DNA of 5,999 nt. It comes from Patescibacteria group bacterium. Its GTDB lineage: Bacteria; Patescibacteria; Microgenomatia; Levybacterales; UBA12049. The first letter of the stretch is position 1. Every line of letters begins with the position of its first letter. The notes under the pieces were generated by a model. It was not told the origin of the DNA. It was given only the letters and a program-made list of their open reading frames with translations, and searched no databases. The DNA is taken from the NCBI GenBank assembly GCA_023381035.1, contig JAMCTK010000076.1, forward strand, positions 1-5,999. Reading direction: 5' to 3'. Shown here one piece after another: positions 1 through 5,660 of the stretch. The translations under genes and the position numbers were made by a program.

Positions 1-831
1 TTAGCAAAAAAGAGGTGCGTATAAAAGCCAGCGGAAAAATTCCCCAACCCAAATTTTTCCTGTGTTTCTAATTGGTTTATATAAAAGAAGCATTGGAAAA
101 ATTGGCGAAATAATAATAAAAAACCACAAGATAATTTTTCTAACCAAAAGAACGCCAGACATTACATAATATGTAATGGCAGTAAGCTTAACTAGAAGCA
201 AAGAAATAAAAGCAGATTCATCAAAAGCGGCTCCAAATTTCCTATAGCCTACAAAATCCGTATAATTAAAACCGATATTTAAAAGATTCGCCTGCTTGAT
301 TAATGTCCCAGAACCACAATTTGTGGTTTCCCCTTTAAGACATGGAACTGAAAAGAAAAAACCCTGAATTACGTCACCGATTTGATATATGAATTGAACC
401 AAGGAAAAAGAAAAAGTAACAAGAAAAACAATTAAAATAAACCTAGGGATAAATTTTTTTATTGTTATACTCCTGCCTCGGCTAGTAATCAATATAAAAG
501 CAGTTATTAAAACGAACAAAGTAAAGAAAGCATAAACTATGTTTCTGATTTGGCTCCAAAAAGTAGCAATTGGATTAATTTCTCCATTTCCAATAGCTTT
601 TTGCCACTGATAGTTTTGCATCGTCCAATCTAAAAATTGTCCAGATCTTGCGCCGACTTTTCCGACAAAAGTAACATCAGAATCATTAATCCATGTCCCA
701 TCTGTGGGAGTTGTCGTTGACCCTGATACAGGAGTAGTACCCTGGTTTATCTGAGCATATGCATGACTAAAAGAGGAAAAGATTATTAGTCCAAAAATGA
801 AGCTAATTAAAAAGGGCAGTATTTTTTTCAT
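1..831 (-). CDS. VirB6/TrbL-like polytopic membrane protein, likely truncated at 3' end
   Basis: The 276-residue protein is likely an inner-membrane channel component of a type IV secretion or DNA-uptake apparatus. A Sec signal peptide is clear: MKK, a hydrophobic stretch to residue 21, then SHAYA|Q with cleavage after about residue 26. A Ser/Thr/Gly-rich linker (27-50) and an extracytoplasmic segment (51-93) follow. Hydrophobic helices lie at about 95-116, 128-150, 206-230 and 231-250, and another begins at about 266. The stretch K232-IILWFF, SPIFP (242-246), then W261-x3-FFRW at 265-268 fits the Arg/Lys-LW...SP...W..FF.W pattern I associate with VirB6-like proteins of Patescibacteria (family knowledge, not searched). 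I chose the ATG at 831 because it starts the signal peptide, lies 1 nt past the pilin-like gene's TGA, and has AGGA 10 nt upstream. An ATG at 864 would overlap that gene. The stop falls mid-helix after YAPLFC at a T6 run, so a frameshift or truncation is suspected. Confidence 0.72.
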   Translation of the reverse strand: MKKILPFLISFIFGLIIFSSFSHAYAQINQGTTPVSGSTTTPTDGTWINDSDVTFVGKVGARSGQFLDWTMQNYQWQKAIGNGEINPIATFWSQIRNIVYAFFTLFVLITAFILITSRGRSITIKKFIPRFILIVFLVTFSFSLVQFIYQIGDVIQGFFFSVPCLKGETTNCGSGTLIKQANLLNIGFNYTDFVGYRKFGAAFDESAFISLLLVKLTAITYYVMSGVLLVRKIILWFFIIISPIFPMLLLYKPIRNTGKIWVGEFFRWLLYAPLFC

Positions 832-832
832 T

Positions 833-1126
833 TCAACTAAATCCTGGTATATGCAGTATATCAATTACAACAATTCGTATAAAGACATACCCAAAGACTG
901 CTAAAAGTAGTCCCGCTATGGAAAAATAAATATATTCTCTGCCGTTTTTTACTTTTTCAGGGTTTCCTTGCGACAACATTATTAGATAAGCTCCATAAAT
1001 GATAAAAAGAAGCGAGACTCCTCCGATAAGGCCCAGTCCAATAGCGTAAAATTTAACAACAAAAAGATAAGGATCGTTTGGAATACATCCCAAGTCTGTC
1101 GGAGTTTCGCCAACCAAGCATGCCAT
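833..1126 (-). CDS. Two-pass type IV secretion pilin-like (VirB2-like) membrane protein
   Basis: The 97-residue protein has two hydrophobic helices (about 22-51 and 67-90) joined by a polar loop, SQGNPEKVKNGREYI (52-66). The loop motif GNPEKVK, the GCIPNDP segment (13-19) and the C-terminal VVIDILHIPGF (86-96) match a small family common in Patescibacteria and usually annotated as type IV secretion pilin. That match is from memory. By analogy with VirB2 it would sit in the membrane and could supply pilus or channel subunits. An in-frame TAA two codons upstream fixes the start, and AGGA lies 7 nt before the ATG. No cleavable signal peptide is visible, so helix 1 may act as a signal anchor. Cys3 and Cys14 lie in the short N-terminal segment and could pair. 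The gene starts 26 nt after dnaJ and its TGA is 1 nt from the VirB6-like ATG, implying cotranscription and translational coupling. Confidence 0.78.
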   Translation of the reverse strand: MACLVGETPTDLGCIPNDPYLFVVKFYAIGLGLIGGVSLLFIIYGAYLIMLSQGNPEKVKNGREYIYFSIAGLLLAVFGYVFIRIVVIDILHIPGFS

Positions 1127-1152
1127 AGTTTAATCCTAGCATAATGGTGAAT

Positions 1153-2034
1153 CTAAAACCAGCCTTTTTTCTTGTGGGATTCTTCTTCAAATTGTTTTAA
1201 AAGATCTTTCTGTCTGCCAGTTAAATTTTTGGGCACAGTAATTTTTATTCTTATATAGTGATTTCCTTTTCCTGACCCCCTAATATGTTTTATTCCCTTT
1301 TGGGCTAATCTTATTATTGTTCCAGGCTGGGTTCCAGCAGGAATTTTTAGCTTCACTTCTCCATCAACAGTCTGGACCTTAATGGTATCACCCAAGGAAG
1401 CTTGAGAAAAAGAAATCTCTTCGTCTGAAATAACATCAAAACCTTCTCTTTTGAACCTTTTATCTGGTCTTACGCTCAAGATAACATCGTATTCTCCAAA
1501 CCTAATTCTTGAACCATCATCTACCCCAGCAGGAATTTTAATCTTTTGAGTTTTCCCCGAAATATTAACTGTTTTTTCCGTTCCTTGAACTGCCTCCATA
1601 AAATCAATGGCTAAAGAATACGCAGGTTTTCTTTGTTGCTGGCCAAACGGAGAATCACCGCCAAAAAATTGTCTAAAGATCTCAAATGGATCACTAAATC
1701 CTCCAAAATCAAAATCTCCGCCATTAGTTGAATAAGTATAGGTGAAAGGTCCATATTGTCCACCTGCACCAAAAGGTCCACCCTGTCCAAATGGGCCTTG
1801 TCTTGGACCACCGTTTTCAAACGCAGCTGAACCAAATTGATCATAGGTTTGCCTTTTTTGGGGATCGGATAAAATCTCGTAAGCTTTACCAATCTCTTTA
1901 AATTTTATGGCTGCTTCTTTTGTTTTATTTCGGTCCGGGTGGTACTGAAGAGCTAATTTTCGATAAGCTTTTTTAATCTCATCCTGAGATGCATTTTTCG
2001 AAACTCCCAATAATTTATAAAAATCCTGGTTCAT
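1153..2034 (-). CDS. dnaJ: DnaJ/CbpA-type J-domain co-chaperone without zinc finger
   Basis: The 293-residue cytosolic co-chaperone stimulates DnaK ATPase and delivers unfolded clients. The J domain is at about 4-68, with HPD at 32-34 and the helix IV sequence [12 protein letters not shown] at 57-68. A Gly/Phe-rich region with Gln follows at about 74-131, then two C-terminal beta domains, including [16 protein letters not shown] (165-180) and [17 protein letters not shown] (227-243). The four CxxCxGxG zinc-binding repeats of classical DnaJ are absent and no cysteine is seen anywhere. This makes it a class B (CbpA-like) architecture, although it occupies the dnaJ position of a heat-shock operon. 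The loop after RIRFG in the first C-terminal domain is shorter than in typical homologues, which have a longer glycine-rich segment there. The start is the first ATG, with AGG 5 nt upstream. The gene is separated from dnaK by a hairpin-bearing 64-nt gap. The alternative name cbpA is possible. Confidence 0.93.
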   Translation of the reverse strand: MNQDFYKLLGVSKNASQDEIKKAYRKLALQYHPDRNKTKEAAIKFKEIGKAYEILSDPQKRQTYDQFGSAAFENGGPRQGPFGQGGPFGAGGQYGPFTYTYSTNGGDFDFGGFSDPFEIFRQFFGGDSPFGQQQRKPAYSLAIDFMEAVQGTEKTVNISGKTQKIKIPAGVDDGSRIRFGEYDVILSVRPDKRFKREGFDVISDEEISFSQASLGDTIKVQTVDGEVKLKIPAGTQPGTIIRLAQKGIKHIRGSGKGNHYIRIKITVPKNLTGRQKDLLKQFEEESHKKKGWF

Positions 2035-2042
2035 ACTTGCCT

Positions 2043-2048
2043 ATTATA
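2043..2048 (-). promoter_or_regulatory. Candidate internal -10 box before dnaJ
   Basis: TATAAT lies 8 nt before the dnaJ ATG, just after the terminator-like hairpin. No -35 box sits at 16-18 nt because the hairpin occupies that position; TTGATA occurs 25 nt upstream, which is too far. A start from this box would fall about 2 nt before the ATG, making the transcript essentially leaderless and excluding the AGG at 2042-2040 as a ribosome-binding site. It may be only an AT-rich coincidence. Confidence 0.25.
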
Positions 2049-2052
2049 ATAT

Positions 2053-2070
2053 AAAACCGCGTTTCCGCGG
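2053..2070 (-). terminator. Short intrinsic terminator or attenuator between dnaK and dnaJ
   Basis: On the minus strand CCGCG (2070-2066), a GAAA tetraloop (2065-2062) and CGCGG (2061-2057) form a 5-bp all-GC stem, extendable by one G-U pair. TTTT follows, then an AT-rich tail. It is oriented to act on transcripts leaving dnaK. No T tract follows on the plus strand, so it is one-way. The stem and T tract are short, so partial termination that lowers dnaJ and downstream levels is more likely than a full stop. An mRNA-stability hairpin is an alternative. Confidence 0.55.
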
Positions 2071-2098
2071 CAATATCAAGAAATATCAGTAAAAATTT

Positions 2099-3997
2099 TT
2101 AATTTACTACTTCACCTTCAACCGGCTCATCCGATTTTGCTTCCCCGTTTGTTTCTTTTTGTTCACCATCTGCTGTTGTTTCCTGACCTTGTGATTGCTG
2201 ATTCTGTTGGGCATACATTGCTTCCCCTACTTTTTGTAAGGAATCAGAAAGTTCTTTTGTTTTTGTCTCCAATTCCTCCTTAGATCCTGAGTCTAATATT
2301 TCTTTTAGAGCTGACATCTTTTCTTCAATTTCTTTTTTTAGATCGTCGCTTACTTTGTCTCCTGCATCTTTTAAAGTCTTTTCTGCCGTAAAAATAAGGG
2401 AATCAGCGTGGTTTTTTGCTTCAATTTGTTCTTTTTTAACTTGATCTTCTGAAGCATGCATTTCTGCCTCTTTAGTCATTTTTTCAACTTCTTCTTTAGT
2501 CAAACCTGTCGAACCTGTTATTTTTATACTTTGTTCTTTACCTGTTGCTTTATCCTTAGCTGTAACGTGAAGCATTCCGTTGGCATCAATGTCAAAGGTC
2601 ACCTCAATCTGGGGTATCCCTCTTGGAGCAGGGGGAATTCCGTCCAAAATAAATCTACCAAGGGACTTATTATCTGTTGCCATTGGTCTTTCTCCTTGTA
2701 GAATATTAATTTCAACTTGAGTCTGATTATCTCCGGCTGTTGAAAATATCTGTGATTTTGCTGTTGGAATAGTTGTATTTCTCTCAATTAACGGTGTAGA
2801 AACTCCACCTAAAGTTTCTATTCCCAACGTAAGAGGGGTAACATCCAAAAGTAAAACATCTTTAACTTCTCCGCCTAAGACTCCTCCTTGAATTGCAGCG
2901 CCGACTGCAACTACTTCATCAGGATTTACTGATTTATTCGGTTCTTTTCCGAAGAACTTAGTTACAGTCTCGACTACTTTGGGCATCCTAGTCATTCCTC
3001 CAACCATAATTACTTCGTCAACTTTAGCTTTATCGACTTTTGCGTCTTTTAATGCTTGCTCAACGGGATGAAGAGTTTTCTGAATTAGAGAATCGACAAT
3101 TTGTTCCAATTTCGACCTTGTTAAGGTCATTGTTAAATGCAAAGGTCCTTCTTTTCCTTGTGTTATAAATGGCTGATTAATTTGAGCTTCTTGCGCTGTT
3201 GATAATTCAATCTTTGCTTTTTCTGCAGCTTCTCTTAATCTTTGAAGTGCTTGAGCATCTTTCTTCAAGTCAACCCCATTGTCTTTTTTAAATTCATCTG
3301 CAATATAATTAATGATTACCTGATCAAAATCATCTCCTCCTAAATGAGTATCTCCATTAGTAGATTTAACTTCATATACCCCATCTCCAAGCTCTAAGAT
3401 TGAAATATCAAAAGTACCGCCGCCTAAATCGTATACTGCGATCGTGTGAGCATTTTTCTTATCTAAACCGTATGCTAAAGCTGCTGCTGTTGGTTCATTA
3501 ATAATTCTTTGAACATCAAGTCCTGCAATTTCTCCAGCCTGTTTTGTTGCCTGTCTTTGAGAATCATCAAAATATGCAGGGACAGTAATAACAGCCTGGG
3601 TTACCTTATCTCCGAGATATGCCTCAGCATCACCTTTAATCTTTTGAAGGATCATTGCGGAAATTTCTTGCGGAGTGTAAGTTTTACCATTAACCTCAAT
3701 AACTGCCATTCCGTCACGTCCAGATTTAATAGTGTAGGGCAACCATTTTATGTCTTCCTGGACAGACTTATCGTTAAACTTCTTACCCATTAATCTTTTT
3801 ATCGAAAAAATGGTTTCCTTTGGCTTTAAGACCATTTGTCTTTTAGCAACATCACCAACCACATGTGTTTTTGGATCAACTACCGATGGAATAACATTTC
3901 GTCCTTCGGCAGAATGGATAACCTTGGGTGATCCACCTTCCATTACCGCTACGCATGAGTTAGTTGTACCTAAATCTATTCCAATTATTTTTGCCAT
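2099..3997 (-). CDS. dnaK: Molecular chaperone DnaK (Hsp70)
   Basis: The 632-residue ATP-dependent Hsp70 binds exposed hydrophobic peptides in cycles driven by DnaJ and GrpE. The nucleotide-binding domain (about 1-380) shows the phosphate-1 loop IDLGTTNS (7-14), [11 protein letters not shown] (167-177), phosphate-2 [10 protein letters not shown] (190-199), [12 protein letters not shown] (214-225) and VGGMTRMP (332-339). The interdomain linker [15 protein letters not shown] is at 381-395. The substrate-binding beta domain includes NTTIPT (407-412), LQGER (433-437) and DNKSLG (442-447). A helical lid and an acidic Gln-rich tail end in EPVEGEVVN. Length is normal for the family. The segment at about 74-97, missing from Bacillus-type DnaK, is present. 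The start is only 2 nt after grpE's stop. The nearest AGG is 15 nt upstream, so coupled translation is likely. The gene probably belongs to the HrcA-controlled transcript from 5259. The identification is essentially certain. Confidence 0.99.
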   Translation of the reverse strand: MAKIIGIDLGTTNSCVAVMEGGSPKVIHSAEGRNVIPSVVDPKTHVVGDVAKRQMVLKPKETIFSIKRLMGKKFNDKSVQEDIKWLPYTIKSGRDGMAVIEVNGKTYTPQEISAMILQKIKGDAEAYLGDKVTQAVITVPAYFDDSQRQATKQAGEIAGLDVQRIINEPTAAALAYGLDKKNAHTIAVYDLGGGTFDISILELGDGVYEVKSTNGDTHLGGDDFDQVIINYIADEFKKDNGVDLKKDAQALQRLREAAEKAKIELSTAQEAQINQPFITQGKEGPLHLTMTLTRSKLEQIVDSLIQKTLHPVEQALKDAKVDKAKVDEVIMVGGMTRMPKVVETVTKFFGKEPNKSVNPDEVVAVGAAIQGGVLGGEVKDVLLLDVTPLTLGIETLGGVSTPLIERNTTIPTAKSQIFSTAGDNQTQVEINILQGERPMATDNKSLGRFILDGIPPAPRGIPQIEVTFDIDANGMLHVTAKDKATGKEQSIKITGSTGLTKEEVEKMTKEAEMHASEDQVKKEQIEAKNHADSLIFTAEKTLKDAGDKVSDDLKKEIEEKMSALKEILDSGSKEELETKTKELSDSLQKVGEAMYAQQNQQSQGQETTADGEQKETNGEAKSDEPVEGEVVN

Positions 3998-3999
3998 AG

Positions 4000-4440
4000 T
4001 TAATTTAATTTACCTACTGTCACCAGTGCAGGCCTTAAAACTTTACCGTGCAAAGTATAGCCTGGCTTTAATTCATCTATTACTTTTCCCTCTTCTCCCT
4101 CGACCGCCTGTACGCATTCCATACTGTTTGGGTCGAAGTCTTTTCCAACTGCTTCAATTTTTTCGACTCCCTCTGCCTTTAAAGCATTCATCATCGTTTT
4201 TATGCTTAGAGAAACACCCTCATCTTTGGTATGTTTTTCAGCTAGAGTCAAGGCATCTAAGCTTGGGAGAAGACGTAAAAGTAATTGCCTATTGGACATT
4301 TTTATCCATTCAGCTTTGTCTTCTGCGATTCTCTTTTCTAAATTTTGATAATCTGCTAATGTGCGCTTGAGTTGATTCTCAAGCTCTTCTGTTTTCTCTA
4401 GATATTTTTTACTTTCTTTTCCCTCATTTTTTTTCTTCAT
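4000..4440 (-). CDS. grpE: GrpE nucleotide exchange factor
   Basis: The 146-residue GrpE releases ADP from DnaK and so resets the chaperone cycle. A Lys/Glu-rich N-terminal coiled coil (about 5-50) contains [10 protein letters not shown] (28-37), equivalent to the family's ADYxNxRKR. The helical segment [11 protein letters not shown] (57-67) matches the family's LLPVLDNLERA. The C-terminal beta wing carries [12 protein letters not shown] (99-110), [14 protein letters not shown] (127-140) and a final VTVGK. Family members are usually about 170-200 residues. This one is short because the disordered N-terminal extension is nearly missing, while the DnaK-contacting parts are intact. It lies between hrcA (27-nt gap) and dnaK (2-nt gap). 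The first ATG has no good Shine-Dalgarno sequence; only GGA directly abuts it. The family call is very secure. The exact start is slightly less so, though no other ATG fits the N-terminal helix. Confidence 0.97.
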   Translation of the reverse strand: MKKKNEGKESKKYLEKTEELENQLKRTLADYQNLEKRIAEDKAEWIKMSNRQLLLRLLPSLDALTLAEKHTKDEGVSLSIKTMMNALKAEGVEKIEAVGKDFDPNSMECVQAVEGEEGKVIDELKPGYTLHGKVLRPALVTVGKLN

Positions 4441-4467
4441 TCCATTTATCTATGGCAATATAAAATA

Positions 4468-5196
4468 TTACCAACCTTTTGCTATTTCTTCAATAAGATT
4501 CCCATAATATCTAACTGTCGGTACAATATAATTATAATTCAATCGACTAGGACCAAGTACTCCTATCTCACCTGTCAATCTCATTGGGGTTTGATACCTT
4601 GTAAAAACAAAGCCATATGGTCCTTGAAGCTTAGGTCCTAATTCTTCACCAATTAATACGTGAATGTCATCATCTAGAAAATTTGAAAAAAGATTCTGAA
4701 AATATCCAATTTCATCCATAGCAGAAAAAAGATTCTTTGTAACATCTATGTCAAAAAACTCCGGCATGTCAAAAACATTGGCATATCCTGCGCAGAAAAA
4801 ATCACCCTGATCGGTTGCTGAAACTGCAATTGCACCTGTTTTTTCTGCCAAATTCTTAGTAATTTCTCTTAAGAATTGCTGTTCTTTTTCTCTCAAGTCC
4901 CAAACACTTTCTTTTACTCCAACTTCTTCGGCCGTTGAAAGCTCTTTTTCTTTCATTAATTGCTTAACGTAAAATTTCATAGCCTGAGGCGTTGGAACTC
5001 TTCCTGCTGAAATATGAGGTTTCTTCAGATAACCCATTTGTGTAAGTTTAACCATCTCATTTCTGATTGTTGCAGGAGATGCAGACATGTTATGTTTCTT
5101 TTCTAAGGTTTCCGAACCAACTGCTTCAGCGGTATTAATATATTCTTCAATAAGGCTTCTTAAAATTTCTATTTGTCGTTGTGTAAGTTCATTCAT
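4468..5196 (-). CDS. hrcA: HrcA heat-inducible transcription repressor (compact form)
   Basis: The 242-residue repressor of class I heat-shock genes binds CIRCE operators as a dimer. An N-terminal winged helix (about 1-70) includes MNELTQRQIEIL, then SPATIRNEM (40-48) in the recognition-helix region and GYLKKPHISAGRVPT (55-69) in the wing. FYVKQL (75-80) follows. The C-terminal signature is present: HVLIGEEL (179-186) and IGVLGPSRLNY (211-221), with a final amphipathic segment. Typical HrcA is about 340 residues, so roughly 100 residues of the central and dimerisation region are missing or shortened. The start at 5196 (MNELTQRQ) matches the family N-terminus. A longer frame opening at 5259 would begin inside the -35 box and encode unrelated residues. 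No clear Shine-Dalgarno sequence is seen. The gene heads the operon and is probably autorepressed through the inverted repeat at 5223-5249. Confidence 0.95.
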   Translation of the reverse strand: MNELTQRQIEILRSLIEEYINTAEAVGSETLEKKHNMSASPATIRNEMVKLTQMGYLKKPHISAGRVPTPQAMKFYVKQLMKEKELSTAEEVGVKESVWDLREKEQQFLREITKNLAEKTGAIAVSATDQGDFFCAGYANVFDMPEFFDIDVTKNLFSAMDEIGYFQNLFSNFLDDDIHVLIGEELGPKLQGPYGFVFTRYQTPMRLTGEIGVLGPSRLNYNYIVPTVRYYGNLIEEIAKGW

Positions 5197-5222
5197 GGTT
5201 TTAAAAGTTTTTCTTAAAAAGA

Positions 5223-5249
5223 TTAGCAGTATAATAACACGACTGCCAA
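5223..5249. promoter_or_regulatory. CIRCE-like HrcA operator (variant)
   Basis: The inverted repeat reads TTAGCAGTA - 9 nt - GACTGCCAA on the plus strand. The CIRCE consensus is TTAGCACTC-N9-GAGTGCTAA. Each arm matches 7 of 9 bases and the 9-9-9 geometry is exact. The C-to-G change at arm position 7 is mirrored by G-to-C in the other arm, so dyad symmetry is kept. The site covers the -10 box and most of the spacer of the hrcA promoter, where bound HrcA would block RNA polymerase. HrcA being encoded immediately downstream supports autoregulation. Binding itself is inferred. Confidence 0.8.
5230..5235 (+). promoter_or_regulatory. Candidate rightward -10 box (divergent promoter)
   Basis: TATAAT is a perfect -10 hexamer on the plus strand and shares five of its six bases with the leftward TATTAT. 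A start near 5242 would give a leader of about 54 nt for the membrane-protein gene at 5296. No good -35 box is found: 16-18 nt upstream the sequence is T-rich but not TTGACA. The element is therefore plausible but weak. It lies inside the CIRCE-like operator. Confidence 0.4.
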
Positions 5250-5259
5250 TTACTGTCAA
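5231..5259 (-). promoter_or_regulatory. Sigma-70-type promoter of the hrcA-grpE-dnaK operon
   Basis: On the minus strand TTGACA (5259-5254) is a perfect -35 box. It is followed by a 17-nt spacer and TATTAT (5236-5231), a 5/6 match to the -10 consensus. Transcription would begin near 5224, giving a leader of roughly 28 nt before the hrcA ATG. The CIRCE-like repeat overlaps the spacer and -10, so this is a housekeeping-sigma promoter under repressor control rather than an alternative-sigma promoter. Confidence 0.85.
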
Positions 5260-5295
5260 GAGGTTTTTGAAGACTAAAAATGCTAAACTTAAAAG

Positions 5296-5637
5296 ATGAG
5301 AAGAAATAAAAAGAAAAAGAGGATTTTACTTTTTTTGGTGAGCTTAGCAATTCTCATAGATAGTTTATTTCTTATCTTTTCTTTATCCCCTAGTGATTCT
5401 TTAAAAGTTTCTAAAATTAATTTTACGCCCCTTCCTTTTTTCTTTGCTTTTGTATTTCTTTTTTCTCTTTTTTTTGGAGGTTTTTTATTCGCAAACATCA
5501 GAAGAGCCATGTTTCTTGCTTTTTTTGCTTTAGGTTTTCTAGTCTTAAATTTTTATAAAATAAACCAACCGTTCTTTTTTGTTTTGCTAGCAGGATTTTT
5601 CGTTATGCTTGATTTATTCTTCAGCTATCGAAAATAG
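5296..5637 (+). CDS. Small four-helix membrane protein of unknown function
   Basis: The 113-residue protein has a strongly basic N-terminus (RRNKKKKR, 2-9) followed by about four hydrophobic helices: 10-30, 46-66, 71-88 and 92-110. They are very rich in Phe and Leu. The pair IRR at 68-70 between helices 2 and 3 would be cytoplasmic under the positive-inside rule. I do not recognise a named family. Similar short Phe/Leu-rich proteins beside metG or hrcA are familiar from Microgenomates genomes as hypothetical proteins, but that is memory only. The gene runs divergently from hrcA and ends 23 nt before metG, so the two are likely cotranscribed. No convincing ribosome-binding site precedes the ATG (only AAAAG). 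The T-rich sense strand and Lys-rich antisense frame reflect composition. It is judged real because it fills the gap and keeps a coherent membrane pattern to its stop. Confidence 0.75.
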   Translation: MRRNKKKKRILLFLVSLAILIDSLFLIFSLSPSDSLKVSKINFTPLPFFFAFVFLFSLFFGGFLFANIRRAMFLAFFALGFLVLNFYKINQPFFFVLLAGFFVMLDLFFSYRK

Positions 5638-5648
5638 GCTCAACCTGC

Positions 5649-5654
5649 TAAAAT
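5649..5654 (+). promoter_or_regulatory. Candidate -10 box immediately before metG
   Basis: TAAAAT (5/6 match) ends 6 nt before the metG ATG. Initiation about 7 nt downstream would coincide with the start codon and give a leaderless mRNA. No recognisable -35 box is found at 16-18 nt upstream. The 23-nt gap also allows simple cotranscription from the membrane-protein gene, so this call is weak. Confidence 0.22.
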
Positions 5655-5660
5655 ATAGGC

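Noticed and set aside
833..835. TGA read as glycine instead of stop in the pilin-like gene
   Set aside because: The readthrough frame adds only about a dozen codons, without conserved features, before TAG. The family C-terminus IPGF is already complete, and TGA sits in a coupled stop-start.
1611..1892. 93-codon minus-strand frame inside dnaJ
   Set aside because: It is an alternate frame of the G/F-rich region; the dnaJ frame is unambiguous across it.
3750..4370. 206-codon plus-strand open frame opposite dnaK/grpE
   Set aside because: It spans the junction of two certain genes on the other strand, has no recognisable domains or ribosome-binding site, and is an antisense shadow.
5197..5259. 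N-terminal extension of HrcA from the ATG at 5259
   Set aside because: It would start inside the -35 box and encode residues unlike any HrcA N-terminus; MNELTQRQ at 5196 fits the family.
5278..5286. Second CIRCE half-site (AAATGCTAA)
   Set aside because: No partner arm is found at the required 18-nt offset in either direction, so it is a chance half-site in AT-rich DNA.
5087..5299. Plus-strand 70-codon frame across the hrcA start and operator
   Set aside because: It overlaps the hrcA winged helix and the promoter region and has no family features.
5289..5510. Lys-rich minus-strand frame opposite the small membrane protein
   Set aside because: Lys and Arg richness is the complement of Phe/Leu-rich membrane codons (TTT/CTT). 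The membrane frame gives coherent helices and the antisense does not.
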